This document shows positions 18,105 through 28,697 of a stretch of 64,000 nt of DNA, piece by piece. Made by a program: the position numbers and the translations under genes. Source of the stretch: Moraxella sp. (GTDB taxonomy: Bacteria; Pseudomonadota; Gammaproteobacteria; Pseudomonadales; Moraxellaceae); assembly GCA_030525825.1 (NCBI GenBank), contig JAUNDZ010000001.1, forward strand, positions 55,880 to 119,879, in the 5' to 3' direction. Every line of letters starts with the position of its first letter. Within the stretch, counting starts at the first letter, position 1. Under the pieces are notes generated by a model. That model was given only the letters and a program-made list of their open reading frames with translations, was not told the DNA's origin and did no database searches.

Positions 18105-18133
18105 AAACACCCACGATACTGGGTGTTTTTTTT
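18105..18133 (+). terminator. rho-independent terminator after the PepSY-like gene
   Basis: AAACACCCA / TGGGTGTTT form a 9-base-pair stem with loop CGATAC, followed by TTTTT. Confidence 0.85.
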
Positions 18134-18277
18134 GTTTGATTAAACTGCTAAAAGAAAATTATCAAATTTAATAAAAATATGATAAAATTATAAAAATTTA
18201 TCCATGACTTTTAAAAGGTGGGTATTTTTATCTTATTTGTCTTATTCGTTTAGGCTAGATTCATCAAGGTTGCTATT

Positions 18278-19003
18278 ATGTCTGATAAAAATCCAAAGTT
18301 TTCTCGCATTTTGTTGAAGCTCTCTGGCGAAGCGTTGGCGGGCGGTCGTGATATGGGTATTGATGCCGACATCCTTGACCAGATGAGTCTGTCCATCGCT
18401 CACCTGCGTGGCTTGGGCGTGCAAGTGGGCATCGTCGTTGGTGGCGGTAATTTGTATCGTGGCAGCACCCTACAAAAGCAGGGTCTGGTGGGTCGTGTTA
18501 CAGGCGACCAGATGGGCATGCTTGCCACTGTGATGAATGGTCTTGCCATGCGTGATGCTTTAGTGCGTCGCAACATCAAGACTCGCTTGATGTCGGCTCT
18601 GTCCATCTCTACCATTGGCGAGCCGTACTCTAGCCGTGAAGCGATTCGCCACTTGAATAATGGCGAAGTATGTATCTTTGTCGCTGGCACGGGCAATCCG
18701 TTTTTTACCACAGATACAGCAGCGTGCCTGCGTGGTATCGAGATTGAAGCAGGGCTTATCCTAAAAGCGACTAAGGTCGATGGCGTGTACGATAAAGATC
18801 CAAGTGTCCACGAAGATGCGGTCAAATACGACAGCTTGTCTTTTGATGAAGTGCTAGAACGCAAACTGGGCGTGATGGATTTGACCGCCATCGCTTTATG
18901 CCGTGAGCATAATGTGCCGCTACAAGTCTTTGATATGAATAAGCCAAACGCACTATTAAATGTCGTGATGGGTGAAAAAGAAGGCACTCGTGTCTATCAC
19001 TGA
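18278..19003 (+). CDS. pyrH: UMP kinase
   Basis: This hexameric bacterial UMP kinase makes UDP from UMP in pyrimidine nucleotide synthesis. It is 241 residues, of normal length. The N-terminus [29 protein letters not shown] (about residues 48-59), [17 protein letters not shown] and [16 protein letters not shown] are typical of the amino-acid-kinase fold in PyrH. It opens the pyrH-frr-uppS-cdsA run seen in many gammaproteobacteria. tsf and rpsB, often just upstream, are absent here; instead a terminated PepSY-like gene precedes it. Confidence 0.98.
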   Translation: MSDKNPKFSRILLKLSGEALAGGRDMGIDADILDQMSLSIAHLRGLGVQVGIVVGGGNLYRGSTLQKQGLVGRVTGDQMGMLATVMNGLAMRDALVRRNIKTRLMSALSISTIGEPYSSREAIRHLNNGEVCIFVAGTGNPFFTTDTAACLRGIEIEAGLILKATKVDGVYDKDPSVHEDAVKYDSLSFDEVLERKLGVMDLTAIALCREHNVPLQVFDMNKPNALLNVVMGEKEGTRVYH

Positions 19004-19070
19004 TGCCAAGCGACGGTTTTTAAGTTTTATTTGAGTAACATTTATTTGAGTAATAAATAAGGAAAAAAAG

Positions 19071-19625
19071 ATGATTAACGACATCAAAAAAGATGGCGAA
19101 AGCCGTATGCAAAAATCACTAGAAGCACTAGAAAACGCCTTTGCCAAGCTGCGTACAGGTCGTGCTCACCCCGGTGTATTGTCAGGGGTGATGGTCAGCT
19201 ACTATGGCTCTGATATGCCACTAAACCAAGTTGCCAGCATCAATGTTGAAGACAGTCGCACGCTACTGGTTCAGCCTTTTGACCGCTCGATGGTGCAAGC
19301 GGTGGATAAGGCGATTCGTGAAGCGGATTTGGGTCTAAACCCAATGACTGCTGATGTGATTCGTGTGCCAATGCCTGCTTTGACCGAAGAGACCCGCCGT
19401 GATATGCAAAAAATCGCTCGTTCTGATGCGGAGTCTGCTCGTGTGTCGGTGCGTAATATCCGCCGTGATATGCTGGGCGACATCAAAAATCTGGTCAAAG
19501 ACAAAGAGATTTCAGAAGATGATGAGCGTCGTGCCGCTGATGACATCCAAAAACTCACCGATGAATTCATTAAAACCATCGATGCTCGCCTTTCTAAAAA
19601 AGAAAGTGAGCTGATGGAAGTGTGA
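19071..19625 (+). CDS. frr: ribosome recycling factor
   Basis: RRF with EF-G splits post-termination ribosomes. The 184-residue protein has the standard length and family blocks: [16 protein letters not shown] (about residues 24-39), [10 protein letters not shown], and the C-terminal helices with RISKKE-like [15 protein letters not shown] lies 8 bases before the ATG. It follows pyrH by 67 bases in the conserved order. No terminator was seen before uppS, 155 bases downstream, so read-through into the lipid genes is plausible. Confidence 0.98.
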   Translation: MINDIKKDGESRMQKSLEALENAFAKLRTGRAHPGVLSGVMVSYYGSDMPLNQVASINVEDSRTLLVQPFDRSMVQAVDKAIREADLGLNPMTADVIRVPMPALTEETRRDMQKIARSDAESARVSVRNIRRDMLGDIKNLVKDKEISEDDERRAADDIQKLTDEFIKTIDARLSKKESELMEV

Positions 19626-19780
19626 TTTTTTTGGTATTCTAGACTGATTTTTATTTGATGAATAAATTTTAAGTCAAACAAGACTTACGCAAGTTTCAAA
19701 ATTTGGGTAATTTTGAGATGATGTTGTAAGTCTTTGTTTTTATTAAGTTTTTATAACTTTTCATTGACGATTGAGACATT

Positions 19781-20560
19781 ATGACAAACTCCGCTTTGCC
19801 GCCACTTGCCATCATACCAAAGCACATTGCCATCATCATGGACGGCAACAATCGCTATGGCAAATCGCATCAGCTCGCCACAGGGCAGGGGCATATCAAG
19901 GGTAAAGACGCACTTGACCCCATTGTTGAGCATTGCTTGGCTCGTGGTGTGCAAGTCTTGACGGTGTTTGCCTTTTCGTCAGAGAACTGGGCAAGACCCA
20001 AAGATGAAGTCAGTCTGCTCATGAATCTTTTGACGCAGACTATTCATGAGCAGATGCCCAGAATGCACCAATACCGCATTCGCCTGCGGTTCATTGGCGA
20101 CCGCACGCAGCTTGGTGATGATTTACGGTCGCTGATGGCGGATGCTGAGCGTCAGACGGCTCATTTTGATGCGATGACGCTGGTGATTGCCATCAGCTAT
20201 GGTGGTCAATGGGACATCGCTCATGCCGCCAAAGCCTTGACTCATGAAGTGCTGACAGGGCGTATGTCTGCCGATGAGATTGACGAGACGGCTTTGGCAC
20301 GCCACATTCAGCTGTCAGAATATCCGCCTGTGGACATGCTAGTGCGTACAGGCGGTGATTATCGCATTTCTAATTTTCTGCTGTGGCAGGCGGCGTATGC
20401 AGAGCTGTTTTTTACACCGACGCTGTGGCCAGAGTTTACGCCTGATGAGCTTGATGAGATGATGGCAGTCTTTGCAGGTCGTGAACGCCGATTTGGTAAA
20501 ACCACCGAACAAATCCAAAACCAAGCCAACAAGGAGCATTCGTCATGTGGCAACGCATAA
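19781..20560 (+). CDS. uppS: undecaprenyl diphosphate synthase
   Basis: This cis-prenyltransferase extends farnesyl diphosphate with isopentenyl diphosphate to the C55 carrier lipid of peptidoglycan and LPS synthesis. The 259-residue product has the catalytic Asp21 in IIMDGNNRYGKS, FAFSSENWARP around residue 64, and the C-terminal VRTGGDYRISNFLLWQAAYA block. The P-loop-like motif reads DGNNRY, where E. coli has DGNGRW. It overlaps cdsA by 16 bases. Confidence 0.97.
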   Translation: MTNSALPPLAIIPKHIAIIMDGNNRYGKSHQLATGQGHIKGKDALDPIVEHCLARGVQVLTVFAFSSENWARPKDEVSLLMNLLTQTIHEQMPRMHQYRIRLRFIGDRTQLGDDLRSLMADAERQTAHFDAMTLVIAISYGGQWDIAHAAKALTHEVLTGRMSADEIDETALARHIQLSEYPPVDMLVRTGGDYRISNFLLWQAAYAELFFTPTLWPEFTPDELDEMMAVFAGRERRFGKTTEQIQNQANKEHSSCGNA

Positions 20561-21393
20561 AAACCGCCATTGTGTTGGTCATCATTGTTGGCTTTGCATT
20601 GTTCGCAAGCTCGATGCCCATCTTTGTCATTCCACTGTTGGCGGTGGGTGTACTCATCGCTTCGCATGAGTGGACCAAGCTCATGCCGAAGTGGAAAAAA
20701 CCCATCTTGTTCGTACTTATCACACTCATCGTTACCATGACTTCGATTTTTTTTCCAAAAACATGGGTGTTTTGGTGGTCGGCATCGCTCATCATCTGGA
20801 CGATGGCACTGCTATGGGTCAAGCAGTACCCCAATAAAGAAAAATGGTATGGTCGTCGTCTGGTGTATATGGGCGGTGTGATTCTAACTGCCGCCATCAC
20901 CGCCATGTATGGGCTGTGGCAGATGTCGCCTTGGTGGCTCATGTATGTGTTTTTGCTTGTGTGGTGTGCAGACAGCGGGGCGTACTTCGTCGGTCGCAAA
21001 CTGGGTAAAAGAAAACTTGCTCCCAATGTCTCACCGAATAAGTCAGTCGAAGGGCTTATTGGCGGTCTTATCACCGCAGGCGTGGTGGCTGCCATCGTGG
21101 GTTATTATTTGCAGCTGTCGGGGGTGGCACTGTTTTGGTTCTTGGGGCTGTCGGCACTCACGGTGGGGGCGAGCGTTTTGGGCGATTTGTTTGAATCCAT
21201 GCTCAAACGCCGTGCAGGCATCAAGGATTCGGGTAATATCCTGCCCGGTCATGGCGGTGTGCTTGACCGTATTGATTCCCTATTATCTGCCACACCTGTA
21301 TTTGCGTTGGGATTTTGGCTGCTGCTTGAAATGGGTGTGTTTACCGAAGTGTGGATAAAAATGCACATGGCGAGCTTGTCGCAGATTTTGTGA
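20545..21393 (+). CDS. cdsA: phosphatidate cytidylyltransferase (CDP-diglyceride synthase)
   Basis: CdsA makes CDP-diacylglycerol from phosphatidic acid and CTP, the branch point of phospholipid synthesis. The 282-residue product has about eight hydrophobic segments and the full family signature SMLKRRAGIKDSGNILPGHG near residues 215-234, followed by GVLDRIDS. The ATG at 20545 lies inside the end of uppS and is served by AAGGAG at 20531-20536, so the two genes are translationally linked. Confidence 0.97.
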   Translation: MWQRIKTAIVLVIIVGFALFASSMPIFVIPLLAVGVLIASHEWTKLMPKWKKPILFVLITLIVTMTSIFFPKTWVFWWSASLIIWTMALLWVKQYPNKEKWYGRRLVYMGGVILTAAITAMYGLWQMSPWWLMYVFLLVWCADSGAYFVGRKLGKRKLAPNVSPNKSVEGLIGGLITAGVVAAIVGYYLQLSGVALFWFLGLSALTVGASVLGDLFESMLKRRAGIKDSGNILPGHGGVLDRIDSLLSATPVFALGFWLLLEMGVFTEVWIKMHMASLSQIL

Positions 21394-21489
21394 TGTGCGT
21401 GTTTGGCTTGGGTTGAGCGGTGTTTTTGTATGAATGTTGGCTGATGTTGGCTGACTGGTGATTGCTTTGGCGAATTTGAAGGGGCTTTG

Positions 21490-21729
21490 ATGAGAGTATT
21501 AATGCGAGTATTGGTTGTGCTTGGTTTTATGGGGTTAACGGCGTGTGCCAGTCAGCTTAACCACTCGACCTTATCAAAGCAAACGCCCCAGCCTACCGAC
21601 AGACATTGCCAAAGACACTTTGTACAGCCCAAATTTGACCCGCATAATCGCCATGAATACGAGCAAAAAATGAGCGAATATCACACCAATACCAGTCTTT
21701 GCCAATCAACCAATTCTTTTTCTTTTTAA
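21490..21729 (+). CDS. small putative lipoprotein
   Basis: This 79-residue protein begins with a hydrophobic signal ending in a lipobox (GLTAC, Cys about residue 18), so it is probably lipid-anchored. The mature part of about 60 residues is polar with no domain I recognise: CQRHFVQPKFDPHNRHEYE is the most distinctive stretch. It has three Cys after processing. AAGGGG precedes the ATG at 21490. It sits between cdsA and dxr, where the usual order has no gene, and its TAA overlaps the dxr ATG (TAATG), implying coupled translation. Confidence 0.7.
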   Translation: MRVLMRVLVVLGFMGLTACASQLNHSTLSKQTPQPTDRHCQRHFVQPKFDPHNRHEYEQKMSEYHTNTSLCQSTNSFSF

Positions 21730-22955
21730 TGACAATGAAACACACAACCGATAACATCTGCCTACTTGGGGCGACAGGCTCGATTGGTGATAGCACCCTT
21801 GATGTCATCAGACAGCACCCAGAACGCTACCGTTTATTTGCTGTCTCTGGTCATGCCAACTGGCAAAAACTGCTTGAAATCTGTATCGAATTTCAGCCGA
21901 CATTTGCTGTGATTGGTGAAGCGAGTTTTGATGAGTTTTGTGATGAATTAAGCAGATACGAGCTGCCCACCGAAGTTTTGATGGGTTCTGATGGCTTGGA
22001 CTTTGTGGCGGCTCATGCTGATGTGGATGCAGTCGTCTGTGCTATCGTCGGTGGGGCAGGCTTATCATCCACCTTATCAGCGGTCAAAGCTGGCAAAAAA
22101 GTCTTGCTCGCCAACAAAGAATCTTTGGTGATGGCAGGGGATTTGGTGATGAATACCGCCAGACAGACAGGGGCGGTGATTCTACCCATTGATAGCGAGC
22201 ATAATGCGATATTTCAATGCTTGCCAAAAGCGGTGCAAATGGACAACACCCTAATCAAGCAAGCAAATCTTGGCATCAAAAAACTGTGGCTGACAGCAAG
22301 TGGCGGGGCTTTTTTGTATAAGTCTTATGATGAAATGCAATCGGCAAGCGTGGCAGATGCGGTCAATCACCCCAACTGGTCCATGGGGTCAAAAATCACG
22401 GTGGACTCAAACACGATGATGAATAAGGGGCTAGAATTCATCGAAGCCTGTCATCTGTTCGGTGTGGGCGTGGATGATGTCGAAGTCGCCATTCATCCAC
22501 AAAGCATCGTGCATTCTATGGTGGAATATACAGATGGCTCGTGGCTGGCTCAGCTGGGCAGTCCTGATATGAAAACGCCCATCGGCTATGCCTTGGCGTA
22601 TCCTGACCGTATTGGCACAGGTGTGAAGCCGATGAATCTGTTTGAGATGGCAAAGCTCGAATTTATCAATCCCGATGAACAAAAGTTCGCCTGTCTGGCA
22701 CTTGCCAAAAAAGCCATGGCGTTGGGTAATGGGGCGTGCATCGTGCTAAATGCAGCGAATGAAGTGGCGGTAGAAGCGTTCTTGTGCGACAAGATTCGCC
22801 TGACCGATATTGCTGTTTTGGTCGAAAAATGCTTGGATGATGCAGTATTTAAAGATGTATTAAGTAAGTCCTATGATGACTTGACTGAGATTTTGGCACT
22901 TGATGAGCAGGTGCGAGCGAGTGCTTGGATGCGACTGCAAGAACTTAAAAGATGA
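21729..22955 (+). CDS. dxr: 1-deoxy-D-xylulose 5-phosphate reductoisomerase
   Basis: Dxr (IspC) makes 2-C-methyl-D-erythritol 4-phosphate in the MEP isoprenoid pathway and is the fosmidomycin target. The product of 408 residues begins with the NADPH-binding GATGSIGDSTLDVI. NKESLVMAGDL is around residue 125, PIDSEHNAIFQCL around 148-160, and the flexible-loop region TVDSNTMMNKGLEFIEA near 220. The start at 21729 overlaps the stop of the upstream lipoprotein; ATG at 21735 is an alternative. The pathway links to uppS two genes upstream, which uses its products. Confidence 0.96.
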   Translation: MTMKHTTDNICLLGATGSIGDSTLDVIRQHPERYRLFAVSGHANWQKLLEICIEFQPTFAVIGEASFDEFCDELSRYELPTEVLMGSDGLDFVAAHADVDAVVCAIVGGAGLSSTLSAVKAGKKVLLANKESLVMAGDLVMNTARQTGAVILPIDSEHNAIFQCLPKAVQMDNTLIKQANLGIKKLWLTASGGAFLYKSYDEMQSASVADAVNHPNWSMGSKITVDSNTMMNKGLEFIEACHLFGVGVDDVEVAIHPQSIVHSMVEYTDGSWLAQLGSPDMKTPIGYALAYPDRIGTGVKPMNLFEMAKLEFINPDEQKFACLALAKKAMALGNGACIVLNAANEVAVEAFLCDKIRLTDIAVLVEKCLDDAVFKDVLSKSYDDLTEILALDEQVRASAWMRLQELKR

Positions 22956-22956
22956 C

Positions 22957-24327
22957 ATGACTATGAATGGATTATTGATGTTTTTGGCGGCGGTCTGCGT
23001 GCTTGGACCGCTCGTGGCATTACACGAATGGGGTCATTATATCGTTGCTCGCTTGTGTGGGGTCAAGGTTTTGACCTATTCGATTGGCTTTGGACCAAAG
23101 CTGTTTGGCTGGACGAGCAAAAAATCAGGCATTGATTATCGCATTTCTGCCATTCCTTTGGGCGGTTATGTCAAGATGCTTGATGAGCGAGAGACGACAG
23201 TCAGTGAGCATGAACGCCATTTGGCATTCAACAACCAGCACCCATTAAAGAAAATCGCCATCGTGGCGGCAGGCCCTTTGATGAATTTTTTGATTGCCAT
23301 CGGACTGTTCTTTGTGCTGTTCATGCAGCCGTCCGAGCAGTTGAATACTCGCATTGGCAAGGTGTTAGACGGTACACCTGCTGCTGGCATATTGTCGGTT
23401 GGGGAGAAAATCACCAGCATTGACGGCAAGCCCATCAGCACTTGGGAAGAGCTCAACTATGCGTTGGCACATCGCATGGGCGAGACGGGCAGCCTTGATA
23501 TGACGGTGGAGCAAGATGGTAAATTCTCCCAAAAATTGGTGCCAATCACAGCATTCATGCAAGGCGAGCAAAAAGGGCAGGACGCCATTTCAAGCCTTGG
23601 GGCATTGCCCTATCAGCCTGTGATAGAGCCTGTGCTGGCAGAAGTCGTGCCTGATGGGGCGGCTGCTTTGATGGGGTTGAAGGTGGGCGATAGGGTCGTC
23701 GCCATCAATGACACCGCCATCAATAACTGGATAGATGCCACGTCCATCATCCGCCAAAACCCTGAGAAGATGCTTGATTTTCATATCATGCGAGACGGTC
23801 AGCCGATGACCATCAAGGTCATGCCAAAAGGGGTAAAACAGCGTCAAGAGACTATCGGTCAAATCGGTGTGAAAGTTGCTCATCAAGGGGCAGCGTCTAT
23901 CCCAGCAGACTATCGCATGACGATAGAGCATGACCCCATGCAGGCAATCAATAAGGCATTTGCCAAGACTTACGACCTATCTAAGATGACCATCGACGCC
24001 ATCGGTAAGATGCTTACAGGGCTGATTGGCATTGAGAACATCTCAGGCCCTATTACCATCGCCGAAGTGTCCAAGACGAGCTTTGAGATTGGTTGGGAGC
24101 AGGTGCTATCAACCGCCGCCATCATCAGTCTGTCGCTGGCGGTGATGAATCTGTTACCGATTCCTGTACTTGATGGCGGTCATTTGGTGTTTTATACCTA
24201 TGAGCTGATTCGTGGCAAGCCGATGAGTGAGTCGGTGCAGATGGTGGGATTGCGTTTGGGTATGTCCTTGCTGTTGTGTTTCATGTTGCTTGCAATCGGT
24301 AACGATATTGTGCGATTGTTTGGCTGA
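22957..24327 (+). CDS. rseP: RIP zinc metalloprotease RseP
   Basis: RseP is the site-2 intramembrane protease that cuts anti-sigma factors and remnant signal peptides. It has the zinc motif HEWGH (residues 23-27) in the first membrane segment, GFGPKLFGW, two central PDZ domains (about residues 120-210 and 215-290) and the C-terminal MNLLPIPVLDGGHLVFY block with the third metal ligand. It starts one base after the dxr stop; ATG at 22963 is an alternative. Length of 456 residues fits the family. rseA and rpoE are not in this window. Confidence 0.95.
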   Translation: MTMNGLLMFLAAVCVLGPLVALHEWGHYIVARLCGVKVLTYSIGFGPKLFGWTSKKSGIDYRISAIPLGGYVKMLDERETTVSEHERHLAFNNQHPLKKIAIVAAGPLMNFLIAIGLFFVLFMQPSEQLNTRIGKVLDGTPAAGILSVGEKITSIDGKPISTWEELNYALAHRMGETGSLDMTVEQDGKFSQKLVPITAFMQGEQKGQDAISSLGALPYQPVIEPVLAEVVPDGAAALMGLKVGDRVVAINDTAINNWIDATSIIRQNPEKMLDFHIMRDGQPMTIKVMPKGVKQRQETIGQIGVKVAHQGAASIPADYRMTIEHDPMQAINKAFAKTYDLSKMTIDAIGKMLTGLIGIENISGPITIAEVSKTSFEIGWEQVLSTAAIISLSLAVMNLLPIPVLDGGHLVFYTYELIRGKPMSESVQMVGLRLGMSLLLCFMLLAIGNDIVRLFG

Positions 24328-24546
24328 TTGCTCAAAATTTAACAATTTAACACTTTATTTTTAAAAAATTGCCAAAAAAGTGCGAATAAATCTCTTTTAG
24401 GGCTTGCCAAAATCGCATTTTTGGCTTAATTTAGCACAGTTAATGGCGTGCTTATCCGTTCGTTGCTCGTTTTTTGACCGATTTTTTGGTTTGGGCGGTG
24501 GATTGCACACATTTTTAAAATTGATAATAATCGTGGATATGATTTT

Positions 24547-26970
24547 ATGCGTATGCCTAAGTTTTCAGGTTTTGTAACCACTTCGATTTCTGCTGCCGTC
24601 ATGATGGCGATGGCAGTTCCTGCTCATGCACAGACTTTTGTTGCCAATGACATTGCCATTAATGGTTTACAGCGTGTTACCATTGAGAGTTTGCAAACGA
24701 CTTTGCCCATTCGCTTAGGTCAAAGCGTAACCGAAGAGCAGCTTGCCCAGAGTATCCGTGCATTGTACGCAACGGAGCATTTTTCGAATGTACAAGCCGA
24801 AGTTACAGGCGATGGCGTGCTGTTTCATGTAACAGAGCGACCTGTCATCGCAGAAATCAACTTTAAAGGCAATAAGCTCATTCCTAAGCAAGGTCTTGAA
24901 GAAGGCTTAAAAATGGCAGGTCTGAGCGTCGGTGGCGTGTTAAAACAATCCACCGTAACCGCCATTGAAAATGAACTAAAAAACCAGTACATCTCACAAG
25001 GCTACTATAACAGCGACATCGAAGTCAAGCAAACCGAGCTTGATGGCAACCGTGTCAAGCTGGATGTTGAATTTATCGAAGGTAAGGCGGCACGAGTGGT
25101 CGATGTCAATGTCATCGGCAATGAGTATTTTAGCGATGACGACATCAAAAGTGAGCTTGCTCTAAAAGACAAAGTGAAAAATCCGCTGTCTAAGGCGAAC
25201 CGTTATAGCCAAGAGCGACTAAACGCCAGCCTTGAAGCCTTGCAAGCCAAATACCTAAACGAAGGCTTTGTGCGTTTTAAGGTGGATAATTCTAGCCTGT
25301 CGATTGATGAAGAAAAGAACAAAGTATTCGTTGAGATTGCCGTTACCGAAGGCGAGCGATACAATTTTGGCAAAACGCAGTTCTTAGGCGATGTTACTTA
25401 TGGTATCGATGAGCTACAAGAGTTCGTTGAGTTCAAAGAAGGCGAGAGCTACTCACAGAGTAAACTTGATGAAGTTACTGCCAACATTGCCAATAAATTT
25501 GGCGATGATGGCTACTATTATGCCCAAATCCGCCCAATCACTCGCATCAATGACGAGACTCGCACGGTAGATATTGATTATTATATCAATCCTGTACGCC
25601 CTGTGTATGTACGCCGTATCAACTTTGCAGGCAACTCAAAAACCAAAGATGAAGTGCTACGCCGTGAGATGCGTCAGCTAGAAGGGGCATTGGCATCGAA
25701 TTCTAAGATTCAGCTGTCTCGTGCCCGCTTGATGCGTACAGGTTTCTTTAAGGATGTTCAGGCTCAGGTCGTGCCTGTGCCAAACACCCCTGACCAAGTG
25801 GATATTAACTTTACCGTACAAGAACAGCCATCAGGCTCATCGACCATCGCCGCAGGTTATAGCCAGTCGGGTGGTTTGACTTTCCAAGCGGATTTGTCGC
25901 AGTCGAACTTCATGGGTACAGGTAATCGTGTCAATGCGTCATTTTCTCGCTCAGAGACTCGTGATGTGTATAGTCTTGGCATGACCGACCCATTCTTTAC
26001 CGAAAATGGCGTCTCTCAAAGTGTCAATGCCTACTACCGCAAGACCAAATATGACAATAAGAATGTCAGCAACTATGTGCTAGACTCGTACGGTGGTACG
26101 CTAAGCTATGGCTATCCTATCAATGAAAACCAGCGTATCAGTGCAGGCATTAACATTGACAACACCGAAGTGCAGGGCGGTCGTGGCATGGCGGTGAGCA
26201 GCATAAAACAGCTTTTGGAAGACGGTGGTACGATTACACCATATGATAACAATAACACAGGTTTTAACCACGACTATACCACTTATAATGCGACTTTGGG
26301 CTGGAGCTATTCAAGCCTAGATAAGCCAGTATTCCCAACCAAAGGCATGAGCCACAATGTGGATTTGACCTTAGGCTTTGGCGATAAGACTTACCAAAAA
26401 GCAGTCTATACAGGTAATATCTACTACCCACTATGGAGGGGTAGTATCTTGCGTGGTTATACTCGCTTGGGCTATGGTAATGATTTGCCATTTTATGAAA
26501 ACTTCTATGCAGGTGGCTATGGCTCGGTGCGTGGCTACAAGGCATCAAGCCTAGGGCCTCGCTCGCAGCCGTACAGTGTAGCAAAAGATGGTGATCGATA
26601 CACATTGGGTGATAATGTTGGTGGTAATGCTTTAGCAACCTTTGGTGCGGAGCTGATTTTACCAATGCCATTTAAAGGTGATTGGACAGACCAAGTACGC
26701 CCTGTACTATTCTTTGAAGGCGGTCAAGTCTTTGATACCACAGGCATGGACAAAGAGACGGTCAATCTAAATAAGCTGACCAATGGTCATGCCACTTCAA
26801 CCAGCTACAATGTACTAGAACAAGATAAAGAGATGCGTTATAGCGTGGGTGTGGGTGCGACTTGGTACACACCGATTGGTCCTTTGTCTTTAAGCTATGC
26901 CAAGCCAATCAATAGCAAGGATAACGACGAAACCGAAAAAGTCCAATTCCAAATCGGTAGCGTGTTCTGA
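24547..26970 (+). CDS. bamA: outer membrane protein assembly factor BamA
   Basis: BamA is the Omp85 core of the BAM complex that inserts beta-barrel proteins into the outer membrane. The 807-residue protein has a signal peptide (cleavage near AHA-Q, residues 26-29), five POTRA repeats to about residue 425 (for example [10 protein letters not shown] and [20 protein letters not shown]) and a 16-strand barrel. The conserved [13 protein letters not shown] lies in the loop-6 region, and it ends in Phe. The 219-base leader contains TTGCAC (24503-24508) and TAATAA (24525-24530) as a weak promoter candidate. Its TGA overlaps the lpxD ATG. Confidence 0.98.
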   Translation: MRMPKFSGFVTTSISAAVMMAMAVPAHAQTFVANDIAINGLQRVTIESLQTTLPIRLGQSVTEEQLAQSIRALYATEHFSNVQAEVTGDGVLFHVTERPVIAEINFKGNKLIPKQGLEEGLKMAGLSVGGVLKQSTVTAIENELKNQYISQGYYNSDIEVKQTELDGNRVKLDVEFIEGKAARVVDVNVIGNEYFSDDDIKSELALKDKVKNPLSKANRYSQERLNASLEALQAKYLNEGFVRFKVDNSSLSIDEEKNKVFVEIAVTEGERYNFGKTQFLGDVTYGIDELQEFVEFKEGESYSQSKLDEVTANIANKFGDDGYYYAQIRPITRINDETRTVDIDYYINPVRPVYVRRINFAGNSKTKDEVLRREMRQLEGALASNSKIQLSRARLMRTGFFKDVQAQVVPVPNTPDQVDINFTVQEQPSGSSTIAAGYSQSGGLTFQADLSQSNFMGTGNRVNASFSRSETRDVYSLGMTDPFFTENGVSQSVNAYYRKTKYDNKNVSNYVLDSYGGTLSYGYPINENQRISAGINIDNTEVQGGRGMAVSSIKQLLEDGGTITPYDNNNTGFNHDYTTYNATLGWSYSSLDKPVFPTKGMSHNVDLTLGFGDKTYQKAVYTGNIYYPLWRGSILRGYTRLGYGNDLPFYENFYAGGYGSVRGYKASSLGPRSQPYSVAKDGDRYTLGDNVGGNALATFGAELILPMPFKGDWTDQVRPVLFFEGGQVFDTTGMDKETVNLNKLTNGHATSTSYNVLEQDKEMRYSVGVGATWYTPIGPLSLSYAKPINSKDNDETEKVQFQIGSVF

Positions 26971-27992
26971 TGAGAACGCTTAGCGAGCTGATTGAAGCGA
27001 TTGAAAAAGTACAGCCTGTGTTAAACAAGGCTGTACTTGGCGTATCTGACACTCAAAAAACCGTGCAGCGGGTGGCGAACTTAGCAGACGCTACCCCCGA
27101 TGCTGTGGCATTCATCGCCCATGCCAAATATGCCGATGATTTGGCTGGCAGTCGAGCAGGTGTGATTATCGCAGGTGAATCGTTCATCGATGCTGTGCCT
27201 GATACAGCGGTCGCCATCATCGTCAAAGATGCGTATCTGGCGTATGCGTGTATCAGTGTGTTGTTCGCCTATGAACCAAAGCATACAGCAGACATTCATC
27301 CTACTGCCATCATCGCACCGACAGCGGTGCTGGGTGGTGGCGTGCGTATCGGTGCTTATAGCGTCATTGGCGACGGTGTGCAGATTGGGACAGATACGGT
27401 CATTGGCTCAAATGTGGTGATTGATGATGGTGCGGTGCTTGGCGAGCGTTGTCAGATTGCATCGCATGTGAGTATCGCCCATCACAGTCAACTTGGCGAT
27501 GAAGTCAGTATCCATGCTCATGCCAGTATAGGCTCAGAAGGTTTTGGCTTTGCCCCCAATCCAACCAAAGACGGACTGCATTGGCAGCGTATCGCACAGC
27601 TGGGCAGGGTGGTCATCGGCAATCAGGTGCGTATCGGTAGCAATACCTGCATTGACCGTGGTGCGGTGGGCGATACCGTGATTGGCAATCATGTGATTAT
27701 TGATAATCTGGTGCAGATTGCTCATAATGTACACATTGGCGATGGCACGGCGATTGCCGCAAAGGTTGGCATCGCAGGCAGCACGCATATTGGTCGTCAT
27801 TGTATCATCGGTGGGGCGGCAGGCATCACAGGACACATCACGATTGCCGATGGTGTTACCATCACCGCCATGACGATGGTTACCAACCACATCAAAGAGT
27901 CGGGCAGCTATTCATCAGGCACTTCTGCCATGCCGACAGCCAAATGGCGTCGTGCTGCCGTCAAGTTCCGTCAGTTGGGCGAAAATAAATAG
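26970..27992 (+). CDS. lpxD: UDP-3-O-(3-hydroxyacyl)glucosamine N-acyltransferase
   Basis: LpxD adds the second 3-hydroxyacyl chain in lipid A synthesis. The 340-residue product has an N-terminal uridine-binding domain (to about residue 105), then a long left-handed beta-helix of hexapeptide repeats such as [20 protein letters not shown]. The catalytic-His region reads [20 protein letters not shown]. It overlaps bamA by one base (TGATG). Skp, which separates bamA and lpxD in E. coli and Acinetobacter, is missing here. Confidence 0.97.
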   Translation: MRTLSELIEAIEKVQPVLNKAVLGVSDTQKTVQRVANLADATPDAVAFIAHAKYADDLAGSRAGVIIAGESFIDAVPDTAVAIIVKDAYLAYACISVLFAYEPKHTADIHPTAIIAPTAVLGGGVRIGAYSVIGDGVQIGTDTVIGSNVVIDDGAVLGERCQIASHVSIAHHSQLGDEVSIHAHASIGSEGFGFAPNPTKDGLHWQRIAQLGRVVIGNQVRIGSNTCIDRGAVGDTVIGNHVIIDNLVQIAHNVHIGDGTAIAAKVGIAGSTHIGRHCIIGGAAGITGHITIADGVTITAMTMVTNHIKESGSYSSGTSAMPTAKWRRAAVKFRQLGENK

Positions 27993-28073
27993 CTTTTGTG
28001 ATGAATTGGGCTTATTTTATCAAACATCGCTCAACCATTTCATATTTCAAAAATTCAATACAAAGGACGCATC

Positions 28074-28598
28074 ATGTCAAATACCATTATCGACACCGAA
28101 CTGCTCACCCAAGAAGATTTGGACGCATTGAATGAGCGTGGGGTTAGCTTGCCTTTAAAATACGACCAAATCAAGCACTATCTGCCACACCGCTACCCAT
28201 TCATGCTGATTGACCGTGTAACGGCTTGCTCACCGAACAACTGGATTACAGGCTACAAGAACATCACGATTAACGAAGAGTTGTTCAATGGTCATTTTCC
28301 TGACAACCCTATCATGCCAGGCGTGCTTATGGTAGAAGCGATGGCACAGCTGTCGGGGATTTTGGGCTTTATCAGTGCAGGTCAGACTTCTGAAAGTGGC
28401 TATCTATATCTGTTTGCAGGGGTGGATAAGGTACGCTTTAAAAAGATGGTCAGTACAGGCGATACTTTGGTGATTCGCTCAAAGGCGACTCGCAGTATGC
28501 GTGATATTTATAAATTTGAATGCACTGCCCATGTCGATGGCGAGTTGGCGTGTAGTGCTGAGATTATGATTGCTCGTCAAAAAGCGGCTGATTTGTGA
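28074..28598 (+). CDS. fabZ: 3-hydroxyacyl-[acyl-carrier-protein] dehydratase FabZ
   Basis: FabZ dehydrates 3-hydroxyacyl-ACP in fatty-acid synthesis and competes with LpxA for 3-hydroxyacyl-ACP. The 174-residue protein has HRYPFMLIDRV, the catalytic FNGHFPDNPIMPGVLMVEAM (His and Glu) and GVDKVRFKKMV. The N-terminal 30 residues extend beyond the E. coli protein, and a later start is possible, but no family-like alternative ATG is obvious. It lies 81 bases after lpxD and 99 before lpxA in the conserved order. Confidence 0.97.
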   Translation: MSNTIIDTELLTQEDLDALNERGVSLPLKYDQIKHYLPHRYPFMLIDRVTACSPNNWITGYKNITINEELFNGHFPDNPIMPGVLMVEAMAQLSGILGFISAGQTSESGYLYLFAGVDKVRFKKMVSTGDTLVIRSKATRSMRDIYKFECTAHVDGELACSAEIMIARQKAADL

Positions 28599-28697
28599 TT
28601 GATGGATTTGATGACAAAAATCATTAAATCACAACAAAGCCCATCATTATAGTAGCCATCATCATGGGTAAACCATGCTAAGTTTTTTGGGATATAT

